Part shown: positions 52,145 through 61,441 of the stretch, piece after piece | How the letters are laid out: each line of letters opens with the position of its first letter | How positions within the stretch are numbered: the stretch's first letter is position 1 | Assembly: GCA_024743175.1 (NCBI GenBank) | Contig: JANSXA010000002.1 | Location: 434,001-498,000 of the forward strand | Length of the DNA: 64,000 nt | Direction: 5' to 3' | From: Pseudomonadaceae bacterium | GTDB taxonomy: Bacteria > Pseudomonadota > Gammaproteobacteria > Pseudomonadales > Azotimanducaceae | Notes under the pieces: generated by a model | Told to the model about the DNA's origin: nothing | Databases searched by the model: none | The model's input: the letters and a program-made list of their open reading frames with translations, nothing else | Program-made: the position numbers and the translations under genes

Positions 52145-53303
52145 AATACTCTACGACTTCGGTACTGGCCGCTCCGACCCGAGCACTTTCCCCACTCAGG
52201 CGATCCAGGCAGCAGCCGTTGCAGCCATTGGTCGAGAGGCGGAGGCACTGACCCGCTATCCGGGTGGATTAGGACATCAGCGCCTGCGCGAACTGATGGC
52301 AGAACGTGAGGGCCAGCGCGAAGGTGTTAACGTTGATCCCGAACATCTGATTATTACTAACGGATCAATGCAGGCGGTGACATTATCTGCACAGGCCCTG
52401 ATGCAGGACAAAGGTGACACAGTTCTTGTAGAAGAGTACTCATACCCCGGTACTTTAAGCGCTTACCGCGGCATCGGTCTCGAGCTGGTGGGTATCAAGC
52501 TTGATGAAGGGGGTATGCGTATGGATCACATGGCCGCGGAGCTTGAACGGTTGGAAAGTGAAGGTCGCCGCCCGAAGTTCATTTACGCCATCAGTACCTA
52601 TCAGAACCCAACCGGTTTCATCATGCCAAAGGCAAGACGCCTGGAAATGATAGAGCTGGCCGCCCGCTACGATATACCTATTGTCGAAGATAACTGTTAC
52701 GCCGACGTGCACTATGAAGGCGAGATTGAGCCAGCTATCTTTGCATTGGATGACAACCCGAAACATATCTATCTGGGTTCGCTGTCAAAAATACTCGCAC
52801 CGGGGTTTCGCCTGGGTTACATCTATGCGCGCCCGCCGATGCTGGAAAAAATGCTGGCTCATCGCCATGATGCGGGTTCAAACTACCTGGCTTCTGCTAT
52901 TGCAGCAGAATTCTACAAAGACGGTATCGGTGACCACGCAGCTGTCACAAATCCGGTACTGAAAATCAAACGCGACCTGACCGTGAATGGATTAGCTGAT
53001 CAGCTTGATGACATTTGTGTGTGGTCAAACCCTGCCGGCGGTCTGTTTGTGTGGGTGCGCTTACCGGACGATGTGGATCGACCAAAATTATGGCAACTGG
53101 CAGAAGATAATGGCGTGGCTTATTTACCCGGCGTGGCATTTCACTATGCCAACCGCAATAAACCTTATCTGCGCCTGGCCTTTGGCCACCTGACCGAGGA
53201 CCAGATTACCAGGGGTATTCCAGTGCTGGCCCGCTGTATTCGTGAGGCGCGCACCAGCAACGAAGCGCGTACGTTTACCAGCTTGTTTGAAGATGAAGAC
53301 TAA
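52137..53303 (+). CDS. PLP-dependent aminotransferase (class I/II, MocR-catalytic-domain-like)
   Basis: 388 residues. The fold type I aminotransferase core includes RYPGGLGHQRLRELMAEREG (about 40), IITNGSMQAVTLSAQALMQDKGDTVLVEEYSYPGTLSAY, AISTYQNPTGFIMPKARRLEM, VEDNCYADV, and GSLSKILAPGFRLGYIYA, whose Lys in SLSK binds PLP. There is no helix-turn-helix, so it is an enzyme, not a regulator. It overlaps the preceding epimerase gene and ends with a 4-base overlap against the convergent zinc-ribbon gene. Confidence 0.93.
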   Translation: MSEILYDFGTGRSDPSTFPTQAIQAAAVAAIGREAEALTRYPGGLGHQRLRELMAEREGQREGVNVDPEHLIITNGSMQAVTLSAQALMQDKGDTVLVEEYSYPGTLSAYRGIGLELVGIKLDEGGMRMDHMAAELERLESEGRRPKFIYAISTYQNPTGFIMPKARRLEMIELAARYDIPIVEDNCYADVHYEGEIEPAIFALDDNPKHIYLGSLSKILAPGFRLGYIYARPPMLEKMLAHRHDAGSNYLASAIAAEFYKDGIGDHAAVTNPVLKIKRDLTVNGLADQLDDICVWSNPAGGLFVWVRLPDDVDRPKLWQLAEDNGVAYLPGVAFHYANRNKPYLRLAFGHLTEDQITRGIPVLARCIREARTSNEARTFTSLFEDED

Positions 53304-53686
53304 AGTTGCGGCCGTGCACCTTTAACAATATCACGCAAACGGTCCATCAGAGTTTCATATTTAAGATCTGAAAACTCTCCTGCGTCAAAATACATGCCTT
53401 CACACTGCGCACAAGTCTCAAACCAGATGTGCTTCTGCGCCTGATCAAAAGTCTGATCCATGCGAATGCCGCATTCGGGGCAGTTGATATCACCCAGAGC
53501 ATCGTGTTTCTGCCCAAGTTTCTTGTTGCCGCTGTCCAGAACAATCTCTGACATCCACTCGCGCTTCATCTCAAGCAGCACGTCGGGCTTACAGAACAAA
53601 CCACCACATTGATCGCAACGATGCAGCGCAATTTTTCGACCGTAAGTTTCTGTCTGCATACTGCCGGGACACTTAGGGCATTTCAT
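53300..53686 (-). CDS. Zinc-ribbon protein (TFIIB-type zinc finger)
   Basis: 128 residues from the ATG at 53686, with GGAGACATC upstream. Two zinc-ribbon modules are visible: CPKCPGSMQTETYGRKIALHRCDQCGGLF and CPECGIRMDQTFDQAQKHIWFETCAQCEGMYFDAGEF. Each has a CxxC pair before and after a short strand. Such proteins (zf-TFIIB) often sit with membrane or metal enzymes, but no function is known. The gene follows the PPOX gene and the desaturase gene on one strand. Confidence 0.88.
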   Translation of the reverse strand: MKCPKCPGSMQTETYGRKIALHRCDQCGGLFCKPDVLLEMKREWMSEIVLDSGNKKLGQKHDALGDINCPECGIRMDQTFDQAQKHIWFETCAQCEGMYFDAGEFSDLKYETLMDRLRDIVKGARPQL

Positions 53687-53718
53687 TGATGTCTCCAACA
53701 GCGCTGTATGACAACAGC

Positions 53719-54219
53719 TCACTCAAAATGGGTACCCGGCACGTAGTAACGATCATGCCAGATGCCCATGCCGTCCTCTGATTCTAACGGCATACGCCAG
53801 CTCGTCACTTTCGCATCATCAAGGACTACTTTGAATAAACCTCTGGGTTGCTCAATGGTGTTCTGCACATACGCCTGTGCGCCTTGCTCACCAACATATT
53901 TCTGCGCAATACGCTGATAAAGATCACGCCACTCATCATCGGCACCGACGTCAAACAACAACTCTGCAGCACCTTCCACAATCACTTTACGATAGGGTAG
54001 AGGTTGCTCATCAATGCACAAGGAAACACGCGGGTCCCGCCGCAGGCAGGCAAACCATTCCGATTTCTCGCGCGGCGTGAAAAAAATTGAACCGTTCTCA
54101 TAAAGGAACCAGATTGGCGTCACCAGAGGGCTGCCGTCAGCACGAACAACAGCGATGCGCATGAGAATGCCCGTCTCTGCCAGGAAATCATCCTGCTCGT
54201 CTGGTGTCAGTTTAGGCAT
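53719..54219 (-). CDS. PPOX-class split-barrel flavin/F420-binding protein
   Basis: 166 residues. MRIAVVRADGSPLVTPIWFLYENGSIFFTPREKSEWFACLRRDPRVSLCIDEQPLPYRKVIVEGAAELL is the split-barrel pyridoxamine-phosphate-oxidase-like fold. This family includes F420-dependent enzymes in actinobacteria. With F420 made in this genome, an F420-linked role is possible, but the subfamily is not certain. The gene lies 19 bases after the desaturase gene and 32 bases before the zinc-ribbon gene. Confidence 0.88.
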   Translation of the reverse strand: MPKLTPDEQDDFLAETGILMRIAVVRADGSPLVTPIWFLYENGSIFFTPREKSEWFACLRRDPRVSLCIDEQPLPYRKVIVEGAAELLFDVGADDEWRDLYQRIAQKYVGEQGAQAYVQNTIEQPRGLFKVVLDDAKVTSWRMPLESEDGMGIWHDRYYVPGTHFE

Positions 54220-54238
54220 GACGGTTTATACCGCCATG

Positions 54239-55174
54239 TCAGGCGGACACACCTGCAGGCACAGCGACCGCAAGCATGGCTTTATAGTTGGGCTGTACTT
54301 CCATCTGTTCGAGATAGCCTTTATCAATCAGCATCTGATGCGCCCGCTTCAGGTTGTACCAGGGTGCGTTGACCACAAGATGGTGCTCCAGATGATAATT
54401 CACGCCATACGGTGCAATGAATGCCCGCTCCAGCCAGTTGGCTTCGATGGTGCGGGTGTTGCGCAGACGATCATTATCGTCTGGAACCGCTGCGTGCTCA
54501 CCGATATTACGCAGACGGGTGATAAACCGGTTCCAGGTCAGTGCAGGCACCCACCACAGTAGGAAATACAGATACCATTTCCCCGCCAGCGTGAAACCAG
54601 CGAGAAACAGCAGGTTGATGACTATATTAGGGCCAAAGCGACGCCAGCCATTCTTTAACGCCTGGCCGGTGGTGTCGCCTTTGAACGCGTCAGCGAACAT
54701 CGCACCATATTGCTTCCAACCCGTCTGTCCGGAAAGATCACGCCACACCTTGCGCCGAAACGAGGACTTGCTGATGGGAAAAGGCTTGGACAGATGCAGG
54801 TCCGGATCCTCAGGCTGCTGGGTGAAGGCATGGTGTTGCAGGTGATATTTACGGTAGCCATAAATAGTGCCGCTGGTAAACGGTCGACTCAGCACCCATT
54901 CCGACAACCAGTCATTGAGTTTCCGATTCCTGCTCAAAGCAAAATGGGCGCCATCGTGAGACAGCACCCCTAAACCCAGCTGGCGGGCACCGATGATAAA
55001 AATCCCCAACAACACAGTCAGCGGGTTAGTCCAGATACCCACAGCAATCCAGGTGGCAAGAATCACCCCCCAGCAGTGCAGCAGCGCGTAAGCCGAGCGC
55101 CAGGGCGAATGCTGGCGCAGCTGCTCAATTTCAGCTTCGCTGAAAAAATCTTTGGGGCGTTGCAGGGTTGTCAT
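54239..55174 (-). CDS. Membrane fatty acid desaturase-type protein
   Basis: 311 residues, four membrane helices. The three histidine boxes are SHDGAHFALSRN (first), KYHLQHHAFTQ (second) and YHLEHHLVV (third), which supply the di-iron ligands. This is the fatty-acid desaturase/hydroxylase family; the substrate (acyl-lipid or other hydrocarbon) is not evident. It begins with ATG at 55174 and is the first gene of a group with the PPOX and zinc-ribbon genes. Confidence 0.93.
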   Translation of the reverse strand: MTTLQRPKDFFSEAEIEQLRQHSPWRSAYALLHCWGVILATWIAVGIWTNPLTVLLGIFIIGARQLGLGVLSHDGAHFALSRNRKLNDWLSEWVLSRPFTSGTIYGYRKYHLQHHAFTQQPEDPDLHLSKPFPISKSSFRRKVWRDLSGQTGWKQYGAMFADAFKGDTTGQALKNGWRRFGPNIVINLLFLAGFTLAGKWYLYFLLWWVPALTWNRFITRLRNIGEHAAVPDDNDRLRNTRTIEANWLERAFIAPYGVNYHLEHHLVVNAPWYNLKRAHQMLIDKGYLEQMEVQPNYKAMLAVAVPAGVSA

Positions 55175-55196
55175 CTCTACAGTCTACCACTTGTGC

Positions 55197-56453
55197 TCAG
55201 TTGCCAAAATCCCAAGTTTCCCCGGCGTGATAACGACGCAGAATCAGTTTGGCGATGAGAATTTTGTGCACTTCATCCGGACCATCAGCCAGTCGTAGCG
55301 TGCGCGCACCCTGATACATGCCCGCCAGCGGCAGATCACCGGAAACGCCTGCTGCACCCCAGACCTGGATAGCGCGGTCTACCACTCGTGAATACGCTGC
55401 GGGCACAAAAATCTTGATGGCGGAGATATCCGTGCGTGGATCAACGCCGGTTTCCATTTTCTCAGCGCAGTGGATGGTCATCAGCCGGGCTGACTGGATA
55501 TCCATGTAGCTCTCTGCAACAAATCCCTGCATGAACTGTTTTTCTTCCAGCTTTTCACCACCGTGTACTTCACGGCTGGTCAGCCGCTCAATCATCAGAT
55601 CAAACGCGCGCCACATGGAGCCAATTGAATTCATACAATGATAAACCCGCCCTGCACCGAGACGATCCTGTGCTGCCTGGTGGCCGGAGCCGGTACGGCC
55701 CAACTGATTGTTTTTCGGCACCCGGACATTGTCATAAATAATTTCACAATGACTGGAGGCTTTACCCCAGACCGGCACACCACGAACAACTTTTAACCCA
55801 GGGCTGTCTTTCGGCACGATAATCTGGGTCATGGTCTGCTTGTCCCCACTCGGATCATCTGGATCTGCGGTTCGACACATCACAATAAAAAAGTCGGCGG
55901 CATGGCCGTTGGAGGTAAACCACTTGTGGCCGTTGATGACCCACTCATCGCCGTCAAGCACCGCCTGGGTTTTAATTGACCTTGGATCCGAGCCAGGATT
56001 ATCCGGCTCAGTCATCGAAAAACCGGATTGCATGGTGCCTTCCGTGAGCGGCTTCAACCACTGTTCGTGCTGTTCCGGTGTACCGTATTTCGCCAGAATC
56101 TTCTGATTACCTGAATTAGGGGCCACTACGCCAAACAGCGAAGCTGCACCCGGGCTGTAAGAGAGGATCTCGTTCATATAGGCATGCTGCAGAAACGAAA
56201 TACCCATACCGCCAAATTCCTGGGGTAAATGCGGCGCCCACAGATTGGCATTTTTAACCTTGTTCTGAATCTCGTGGCGTAACTCGGTGGCTTCAGCCTT
56301 CACCTCATTGGTGGCATTGGCACTGTCTGCAAGCCAGCCCCAGAGGCGTTTTTCATTCGGCACAATATCGTTGTTAACAATCTCTGCGGTGGCCATACGA
56401 ATATCGTTCACTTCGCTGTCCAGGGTCGGGATCGGTTTTATGTTCATCGCCAT
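55197..56453 (-). CDS. Acyl-CoA dehydrogenase
   Basis: 418 residues from the ATG at 56453, with GGAGGAG upstream. FAD-binding and acyl motifs include SGFSMTEPDNPGSDPRSIKTQAVLDGDEWVINGHKWFTSNGHAADFFIVM, SHCEIIYDNVRVP, and VWGAAGVSGDLPLAGMYQGARTLRLADGPDEVHKILIAKLIL near the end. It removes hydrogens from an acyl-CoA in beta-oxidation or related catabolism. Longer branched or unusual substrates are possible. The gene is transcribed away from the MBL hydrolase gene, with a 99-base gap. Confidence 0.95.
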   Translation of the reverse strand: MAMNIKPIPTLDSEVNDIRMATAEIVNNDIVPNEKRLWGWLADSANATNEVKAEATELRHEIQNKVKNANLWAPHLPQEFGGMGISFLQHAYMNEILSYSPGAASLFGVVAPNSGNQKILAKYGTPEQHEQWLKPLTEGTMQSGFSMTEPDNPGSDPRSIKTQAVLDGDEWVINGHKWFTSNGHAADFFIVMCRTADPDDPSGDKQTMTQIIVPKDSPGLKVVRGVPVWGKASSHCEIIYDNVRVPKNNQLGRTGSGHQAAQDRLGAGRVYHCMNSIGSMWRAFDLMIERLTSREVHGGEKLEEKQFMQGFVAESYMDIQSARLMTIHCAEKMETGVDPRTDISAIKIFVPAAYSRVVDRAIQVWGAAGVSGDLPLAGMYQGARTLRLADGPDEVHKILIAKLILRRYHAGETWDFGN

Positions 56454-56552
56454 AGTTAATCTCCTCCTCAAGAATCCTCGAATTTACCCGAATTCAACAA
56501 GCCAAACTAGGGACGCGCCAGAGCGACCTGATGCAGCTATACTGCGCCGGCT

Positions 56553-57665
56553 ATGCATGAAAAAGACAATTTGAAATACCCCTGGGACGATCATCCTGCA
56601 CCGGGTAACACGGTTGAAGTCGCTCCCGGTGTGCGCTGGTTAAGCATGCCGATGCCCGGTTCGTTGAGTCACATCAACCTGTATCTGCTTGAGGATAAAG
56701 CCGGTTGGTGGGTGGTCGACACCGGCCTTGCACTCCCCGATGTGACTGAGCTGTGGCATCAGATTTTCAGCCAGGAACTGGGAAATCGACCGGTCATTGG
56801 CGTGATCTGTACACACATGCATCCGGATCATATCGGTCAGGCGGCGATGATCACCGACTATTTCAAATGTCCCCTGTATATGACCCGGGCGGAGTACTAT
56901 CAGGCCAGAGCGTTTGCCGGTGGTGGTGCCTCACATCACTCAAGCTGGCTGGGACAGCAGTTCTATGAACGTGCCGGTATGCCCAGTGATTACCTCGAAC
57001 AGCTGGCCAGAATGTGGAGCCAGCGCTCTTCTGAAGGCATGTCGATGCCTGATATGCCCTCGGGCTACCAGCGGCTGACAAATGGCCAGGTGTTGACCAT
57101 TGGCAGGAACGACTGGCAGATTGTTGTCGGTTCCGGACATTCACCTGAGCACGCCTGTCTTTACAGTGCTGCTCTGAAAGTGATGATATCCGGTGACCAG
57201 ATTCTGCCCATCATCACCTCCAACGTCAGCGTGCACCCGACAGAACCAGAGGCCAATCCGTTGAAAGACTGGATGGATTCGCATGACCGGTTTTTATCAA
57301 CGCCTTCTGACACACTTGTACTGCCTGCACACAACCTGCCCTTTTATGGTGTTCGTGAGCGCCTGCGTGGCCTGATCGGTCATCACGACGACCGCATGCT
57401 GGCCATTGAAGAAGCCTGCGTTGAACCCCATGTTGCTAAAGATCTGCTGCCGGTTCTGTTTGCACGGGAACTGGATCCGCGTCAGATGATGATGGCCCTG
57501 GGTGAAGCCATCGCTCACGTTCACCTGCTGATGTATCGCAATCGCATTGAGCGCATCCTGCACGAAGATGGCCGGTACAGATTCTTATCCATTGACCCGG
57601 ACCTCCCGCGTCGCGCGCATCCCGGCACTCACGATGCGCCGAGTGACGGCCCAGTGATGGTGTAG
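56553..57665 (+). CDS. Metallo-beta-lactamase-fold hydrolase
   Basis: 370 residues. The zinc motif is THMHPDHIGQAAM (about 88-100), with GSGHSPEHACLY and ISGDQILPIITSNVSVHP supplying other ligands and LPAHNLPFYGV the C-terminal His region. The N-terminal NLYLLEDKAGWWVVDTGLALP is the usual first strand pair. A C-terminal helical domain of about 100 residues follows, as in LACTB2-like or alkyl-chain-binding members. The stop overlaps the start of the next small gene by one base. Confidence 0.93.
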   Translation: MHEKDNLKYPWDDHPAPGNTVEVAPGVRWLSMPMPGSLSHINLYLLEDKAGWWVVDTGLALPDVTELWHQIFSQELGNRPVIGVICTHMHPDHIGQAAMITDYFKCPLYMTRAEYYQARAFAGGGASHHSSWLGQQFYERAGMPSDYLEQLARMWSQRSSEGMSMPDMPSGYQRLTNGQVLTIGRNDWQIVVGSGHSPEHACLYSAALKVMISGDQILPIITSNVSVHPTEPEANPLKDWMDSHDRFLSTPSDTLVLPAHNLPFYGVRERLRGLIGHHDDRMLAIEEACVEPHVAKDLLPVLFARELDPRQMMMALGEAIAHVHLLMYRNRIERILHEDGRYRFLSIDPDLPRRAHPGTHDAPSDGPVMV

Positions 57666-57946
57666 TGGCAAAACCAGGCGAGCTCACGCTCAAACAGAGA
57701 GTTGCAGTTGTTACCTATCGAACCCTGAAGTGGGGTCGTGACCATGTAGCACCCGGTGTCCGCAGCCTGATTGGCGTCGGTTTCATGGTTGGTGGTGTGT
57801 TTGGATTTCTGCCGGTGCTGGGATTCTGGATGTTTCCGCTCGGCGTAGCTTTTGTCGCGATGGACATCCCGTTGACGCGACATAGAATCGAGGCCTGGAT
57901 GGTGCGCCTCGAAGCTCAGCTTGAGACACACCCAACCAAGAAATAA
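57665..57946 (+). CDS. Small membrane protein
   Basis: 93 residues, GTG start sharing one base with the hydrolase gene's stop, so it is probably co-translated. It has a basic N-terminal third, two closely spaced hydrophobic helices (about 35-50 and 54-68) with the loop GVFGFLPVLGFWMFPLG, and a charged amphipathic tail. The family is not known. It ends one base before the convergent GST gene. Confidence 0.72.
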   Translation: MAKPGELTLKQRVAVVTYRTLKWGRDHVAPGVRSLIGVGFMVGGVFGFLPVLGFWMFPLGVAFVAMDIPLTRHRIEAWMVRLEAQLETHPTKK

Positions 57947-58870
57947 TCAGCCCGGGTTGCTCTGCACCTCAAACCCTGCCTGGGGGAAATGCACATACAC
58001 CGTGGAATCATCCAACGGCCGTTCAATCACGACTTCTTCTGCGCTGGCTGCTACCAGGGTGCCGTCAACGGGAATACAGCCATAATCCACCGGCGTCACC
58101 GTGACCCGATCACCCACTTCATAAGCTACGTTTTCCGGCATAACCAGGTCAGGTCGTTTTGGCTGGGAATCACGCGCTGCGGCTAAAGCTGCCTCGCCAT
58201 CACTGTCTGTGGGTTTGCCGTGGCCCATATCAACTATACGTTTGAACCAGGCCTGGATCTGATCAAATCCTTTCAGCAGAGGCGCATTCACCGGATTGTT
58301 GTTAAGAAACCAGAGATTATGGAACACTGCAAAGTCTGCAATGCTGGGGGTTGATCCGAGCAGATAGCTGCCCGTGCCGGCTAGTGTTGTTTCCAGCTCA
58401 TGCAGCGCATGGTTCAGGTACGCCATCGCCGCAGCTGGCGAAAGACTGGCTATCGGCTGGTCGCCAGACAGCTCAGCGCGATCTTTGGCAAACGCAGCCG
58501 CTTCCTCTGCTGAAAACTGCCCCATCATCACGGTCAGCGCCTCCGGGCGAAAATTCAGCGCAACGGTGACTTTGAACAACTGGCTGTCTGCCCAGTCCGC
58601 GGTTCTATGAGCCACAAATCCCTGCTTGTAGAGACTGTCATCGCCGACGTGCCGCGCCAGACCCGTGCAGATAATTTTACTGTCGCAGTAAACGTTGGCA
58701 TCAATCTGCAATACTGGCGTGCGCCGATAGCCGCCAGACAGCGGCATCAACAAAGGCCGCGGCATGATGCTGGGAATCTCCACCGAATGCCATGGCAGAT
58801 CATAGTAGCCCAGCAGTGCACGGATTTTCTCCGAGAACAACGAAGCGGGATAATGGTGCAAGTAGATCAT
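57947..58870 (-). CDS. Glutathione S-transferase family protein with C-terminal extension
   Basis: 307 residues, longer than usual. GST N-domain: IYLHHYPASLFSEKIRALLGYYDLPWHSVEIPSIMPRPLLMPLSGGYRRTPVLQIDANVYCDSKII. The C-domain has GSYLLGSTPSIADFAVFHNLWFL. After it, from about residue 235, comes a 70-residue basic/strand extension (VAYEVGDRVTVTPVDYGCIPVDGTLVAASAEEVVIERPL) that looks like a separate small beta domain. Its function is unknown. Start ATG at 58870. Confidence 0.88.
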   Translation of the reverse strand: MIYLHHYPASLFSEKIRALLGYYDLPWHSVEIPSIMPRPLLMPLSGGYRRTPVLQIDANVYCDSKIICTGLARHVGDDSLYKQGFVAHRTADWADSQLFKVTVALNFRPEALTVMMGQFSAEEAAAFAKDRAELSGDQPIASLSPAAAMAYLNHALHELETTLAGTGSYLLGSTPSIADFAVFHNLWFLNNNPVNAPLLKGFDQIQAWFKRIVDMGHGKPTDSDGEAALAAARDSQPKRPDLVMPENVAYEVGDRVTVTPVDYGCIPVDGTLVAASAEEVVIERPLDDSTVYVHFPQAGFEVQSNPG

Positions 58871-59011
58871 ATCTAACTCAGGATAATTTCAGGTACGCCA
58901 TTCTAGTCGGCAGGCGTCCGCTTGTCGCCAGATGCGCACTACGGGTATACAGCTTGATAAAATCAATTTCACACTGCACAGTCTGGCCCAAAGCGAACCC
59001 TGGGACATACC

Positions 59012-60469
59012 ATGAGCGATCTGGCTTTCTGCTCCGCCACTGAGCTGGCTGCAAAAATCAAAAACAAAGAAATCTCTGCCCAGGAGCTTCTGCAGCACTA
59101 CCTGCAGCGGGTGGATAAATACAACGGTGAAATCAACGCCATTGTTGTCGACATTCGCGAACAGGCTCAGCAATCTGCAGAGGCAACCGACCAGGCCATT
59201 GCCAGCGGTGATACGCTGGGACCTCTCGCCGGGGTGCCGATGACCGTTAAAGAGTCTTACAACGTCGCCGGTACACCAACTACCTGGGGTAACCCGGCAT
59301 GGCGCGACAACGTGCCCACGGAAGACGCCGAGTCGATCAAGAAACTCAAGTCCATCGGCGTGAACATCTTTGGTAAAACCAATGTACCGCTGTCCCTGGC
59401 GGACTTCCAGAGCTACAACGAGATATACGGCACCACCAACAATCCATACGACCTGACCCGCACCCCCGGCGGCTCATCAGGCGGCTCAGCCGCTGCCCTG
59501 GCTGCGGGTTTGACTGGCATTGAAACCGGCTCAGACATTGGCGGTTCGATCAGAAACCCGGCCCATTACTGCGGCGTTTTTGGCCACAAACCAACCTATG
59601 ATCTGCTGTGGACGCGCGGTCACACGCCACCGGGCGACGTGCGTTCGAGCTCAGACATATCCGTGATCGGACCCCTGGCCCGTTCAGCAACCGACCTGGA
59701 AACCACCTTACGTGCCATGGCCGGACCGGACGAAATCAAACAGCGGGGCTTCACGCTGAACTTACCCGAGTGGCAGGGACGCAGCTTGAAAGGGTTGAAA
59801 GTGGCCGTATGGCGAAATGACGAGAACGCGCCAGTCGCCAAAGAAGTGGAAGCACGGGTAGACCTGGTCGCCCAGGCGCTGGCGGATGCAGGTGCGCTGA
59901 TCCATACCGACGTGCGACCCGACTTTGACCCTGGACATAGTCACGATACGTACCAGAACCTGCTGCAGTCGACCATGGCGATGCGCATGCCTGATACCGA
60001 ATACGACAGCCTGAAAGAGTACGTGGCAACATTAAGCCCTAACGACAACAGCCAGGGGGCCAAGGTGTTGCGCGCGCAGGTTGCCAGTTTCAAACAGTGG
60101 GGGGCGGCAAATGAGGAGCGTCACCATCTGCGCTGGCACTGGCATGAATTCTTTAACAGTTATGACGTGCTGCTCACACCGATGATGGCCACTGCGGCGT
60201 TCCCCCACGATCATCGCAAATTCGGCGAACGCACCCTGATGGTGGATAAGCAGGAGAGGCCTTACTTTGAGCAGGTGTTCTGGGCAGGCCTCACCGGCGT
60301 CACGTACCTGCCTTCAACGGTTATCCCAACGGGCTTAAATGACGACGGTTTACCCATTGGGGTACAGATTGTGGGAAGGGAATATGATGACCTGATCACT
60401 ATCGGCATCGCGCGGGAACTGGAGCGCATGGGTTTTCGATTTGTCCCACCCGCTGATTACATAGACTAA
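59012..60469 (+). CDS. Amidase (amidase-signature family)
   Basis: 485 residues. The catalytic Lys is in PMTVKESYNVAG (about 79) and the Ser-Ser-Lys site continues in GGSSGGSAAALAAGLTGIETGSDIGGSIRNPAHYCGVFGHKPT. This is the GatA/AmiE-type amidase-signature enzyme. It hydrolyses an amide or aryl-acyl bond; without GatB/GatC neighbours it is not the tRNA amidotransferase. The mvaD start lies 33 bases downstream on the same strand, but a functional link with isoprenoid genes is not evident. Confidence 0.93.
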   Translation: MSDLAFCSATELAAKIKNKEISAQELLQHYLQRVDKYNGEINAIVVDIREQAQQSAEATDQAIASGDTLGPLAGVPMTVKESYNVAGTPTTWGNPAWRDNVPTEDAESIKKLKSIGVNIFGKTNVPLSLADFQSYNEIYGTTNNPYDLTRTPGGSSGGSAAALAAGLTGIETGSDIGGSIRNPAHYCGVFGHKPTYDLLWTRGHTPPGDVRSSSDISVIGPLARSATDLETTLRAMAGPDEIKQRGFTLNLPEWQGRSLKGLKVAVWRNDENAPVAKEVEARVDLVAQALADAGALIHTDVRPDFDPGHSHDTYQNLLQSTMAMRMPDTEYDSLKEYVATLSPNDNSQGAKVLRAQVASFKQWGAANEERHHLRWHWHEFFNSYDVLLTPMMATAAFPHDHRKFGERTLMVDKQERPYFEQVFWAGLTGVTYLPSTVIPTGLNDDGLPIGVQIVGREYDDLITIGIARELERMGFRFVPPADYID

Positions 60470-60502
60470 CTGCAGCCCACAGCGCTGCATCACTGAAGCA
60501 GA

Positions 60503-61441
60503 ATGACTCACGCCCGCGCCCATCCGAATATCGCCCTGGTCAAATACTGGGGCAAACAAGACAAGCCGGGCAATTTACCCGCCACGCCTAACCTGTCTAT
60601 CACTCTGGACAATCTAGCAACCGACACAGTCGTCTCTACACATCATCAGGATGAAGTCTGGCTGAATCAGAAACAGGTTGCAGACCAGAAGATTTTTCGT
60701 TTTCTCGAAGAACTGCGCAGCGAGTTTGAACTCGCGCCAATCAGGATAGAAACCAGCAACAATTTTCCCACCGGCGCCGGGCTGGCCTCTTCCGCCTCGG
60801 GATTTGCAGCCCTCATCTGCGCGATCAATCAACATGCAGATCTGGGCTTGAATGCGGATCTCATGTCAGATTGGGCTCGACGCGGTTCAGCCAGTGCCGC
60901 ACGCTCGCTTTTCGGTGGCTACGTCGCCCTGGTGCCGCCGCTGTGGCGTGCACAACCGATAGCGCCTGCCAGTCACTGGCCGTTGAAAACAGTTGTGGCG
61001 ATCACCAACGAAACGCAGAAATCAATCAGCAGCAGCGAAGGCATGGAGCGCTCGCGCCTGACATCAGATTTCTATACACCCTGGTTACGCGGTGCTGGCG
61101 ATGATTTTGCTGCTGCGTTCGACGCCATCAATAACAAAGATTTTGCAGCGCTTGCAGAAATTGCCGAGTTGAGCTGTCTGAAAATGCACAGCGTCATGCT
61201 GACAAGTCTACCCACGTTAAGCTACTGGAACCCAGCCACCCTGGCGTGCATGGACGCCGTGCGAGAACTGCGCAACCAGGGTACCCCTGTATTCTTCACT
61301 GTTGATGCTGGACCTCAGGTCAAAGCCGTGTGCGAGCCTCAACACGAGACTCGCGTCAGTGAAGTGCTCACTCAAGTGCCTGGTGTCATACGCACCATAA
61401 CCTGCGGGTTGGGCAACGCAGCACATATTGTTGAACCTTGA
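60503..61441 (+). CDS. mvaD: Diphosphomevalonate decarboxylase
   Basis: 312 residues, GHMP kinase fold. The family's opening ARAHPNIALVKYWGKQD and the phosphate loop GAGLASSASGFAALI are clear, as is ARSLFGGYVAL. These separate it from other GHMP enzymes. It converts mevalonate diphosphate to isopentenyl diphosphate with ATP. Translation is coupled to the next gene: its TGA overlaps a TTG start. It heads a mevalonate operon that continues beyond the window. Confidence 0.95.
   Translation: MTHARAHPNIALVKYWGKQDKPGNLPATPNLSITLDNLATDTVVSTHHQDEVWLNQKQVADQKIFRFLEELRSEFELAPIRIETSNNFPTGAGLASSASGFAALICAINQHADLGLNADLMSDWARRGSASAARSLFGGYVALVPPLWRAQPIAPASHWPLKTVVAITNETQKSISSSEGMERSRLTSDFYTPWLRGAGDDFAAAFDAINNKDFAALAEIAELSCLKMHSVMLTSLPTLSYWNPATLACMDAVRELRNQGTPVFFTVDAGPQVKAVCEPQHETRVSEVLTQVPGVIRTITCGLGNAAHIVEP

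Noticed and set aside
58954-58966. FNR-like box TTGAT-AAA-ATCAA upstream of the amidase
   Set aside because: The spacer is three bases, while FNR sites need four; chance match in an AT-rich stretch is likely.
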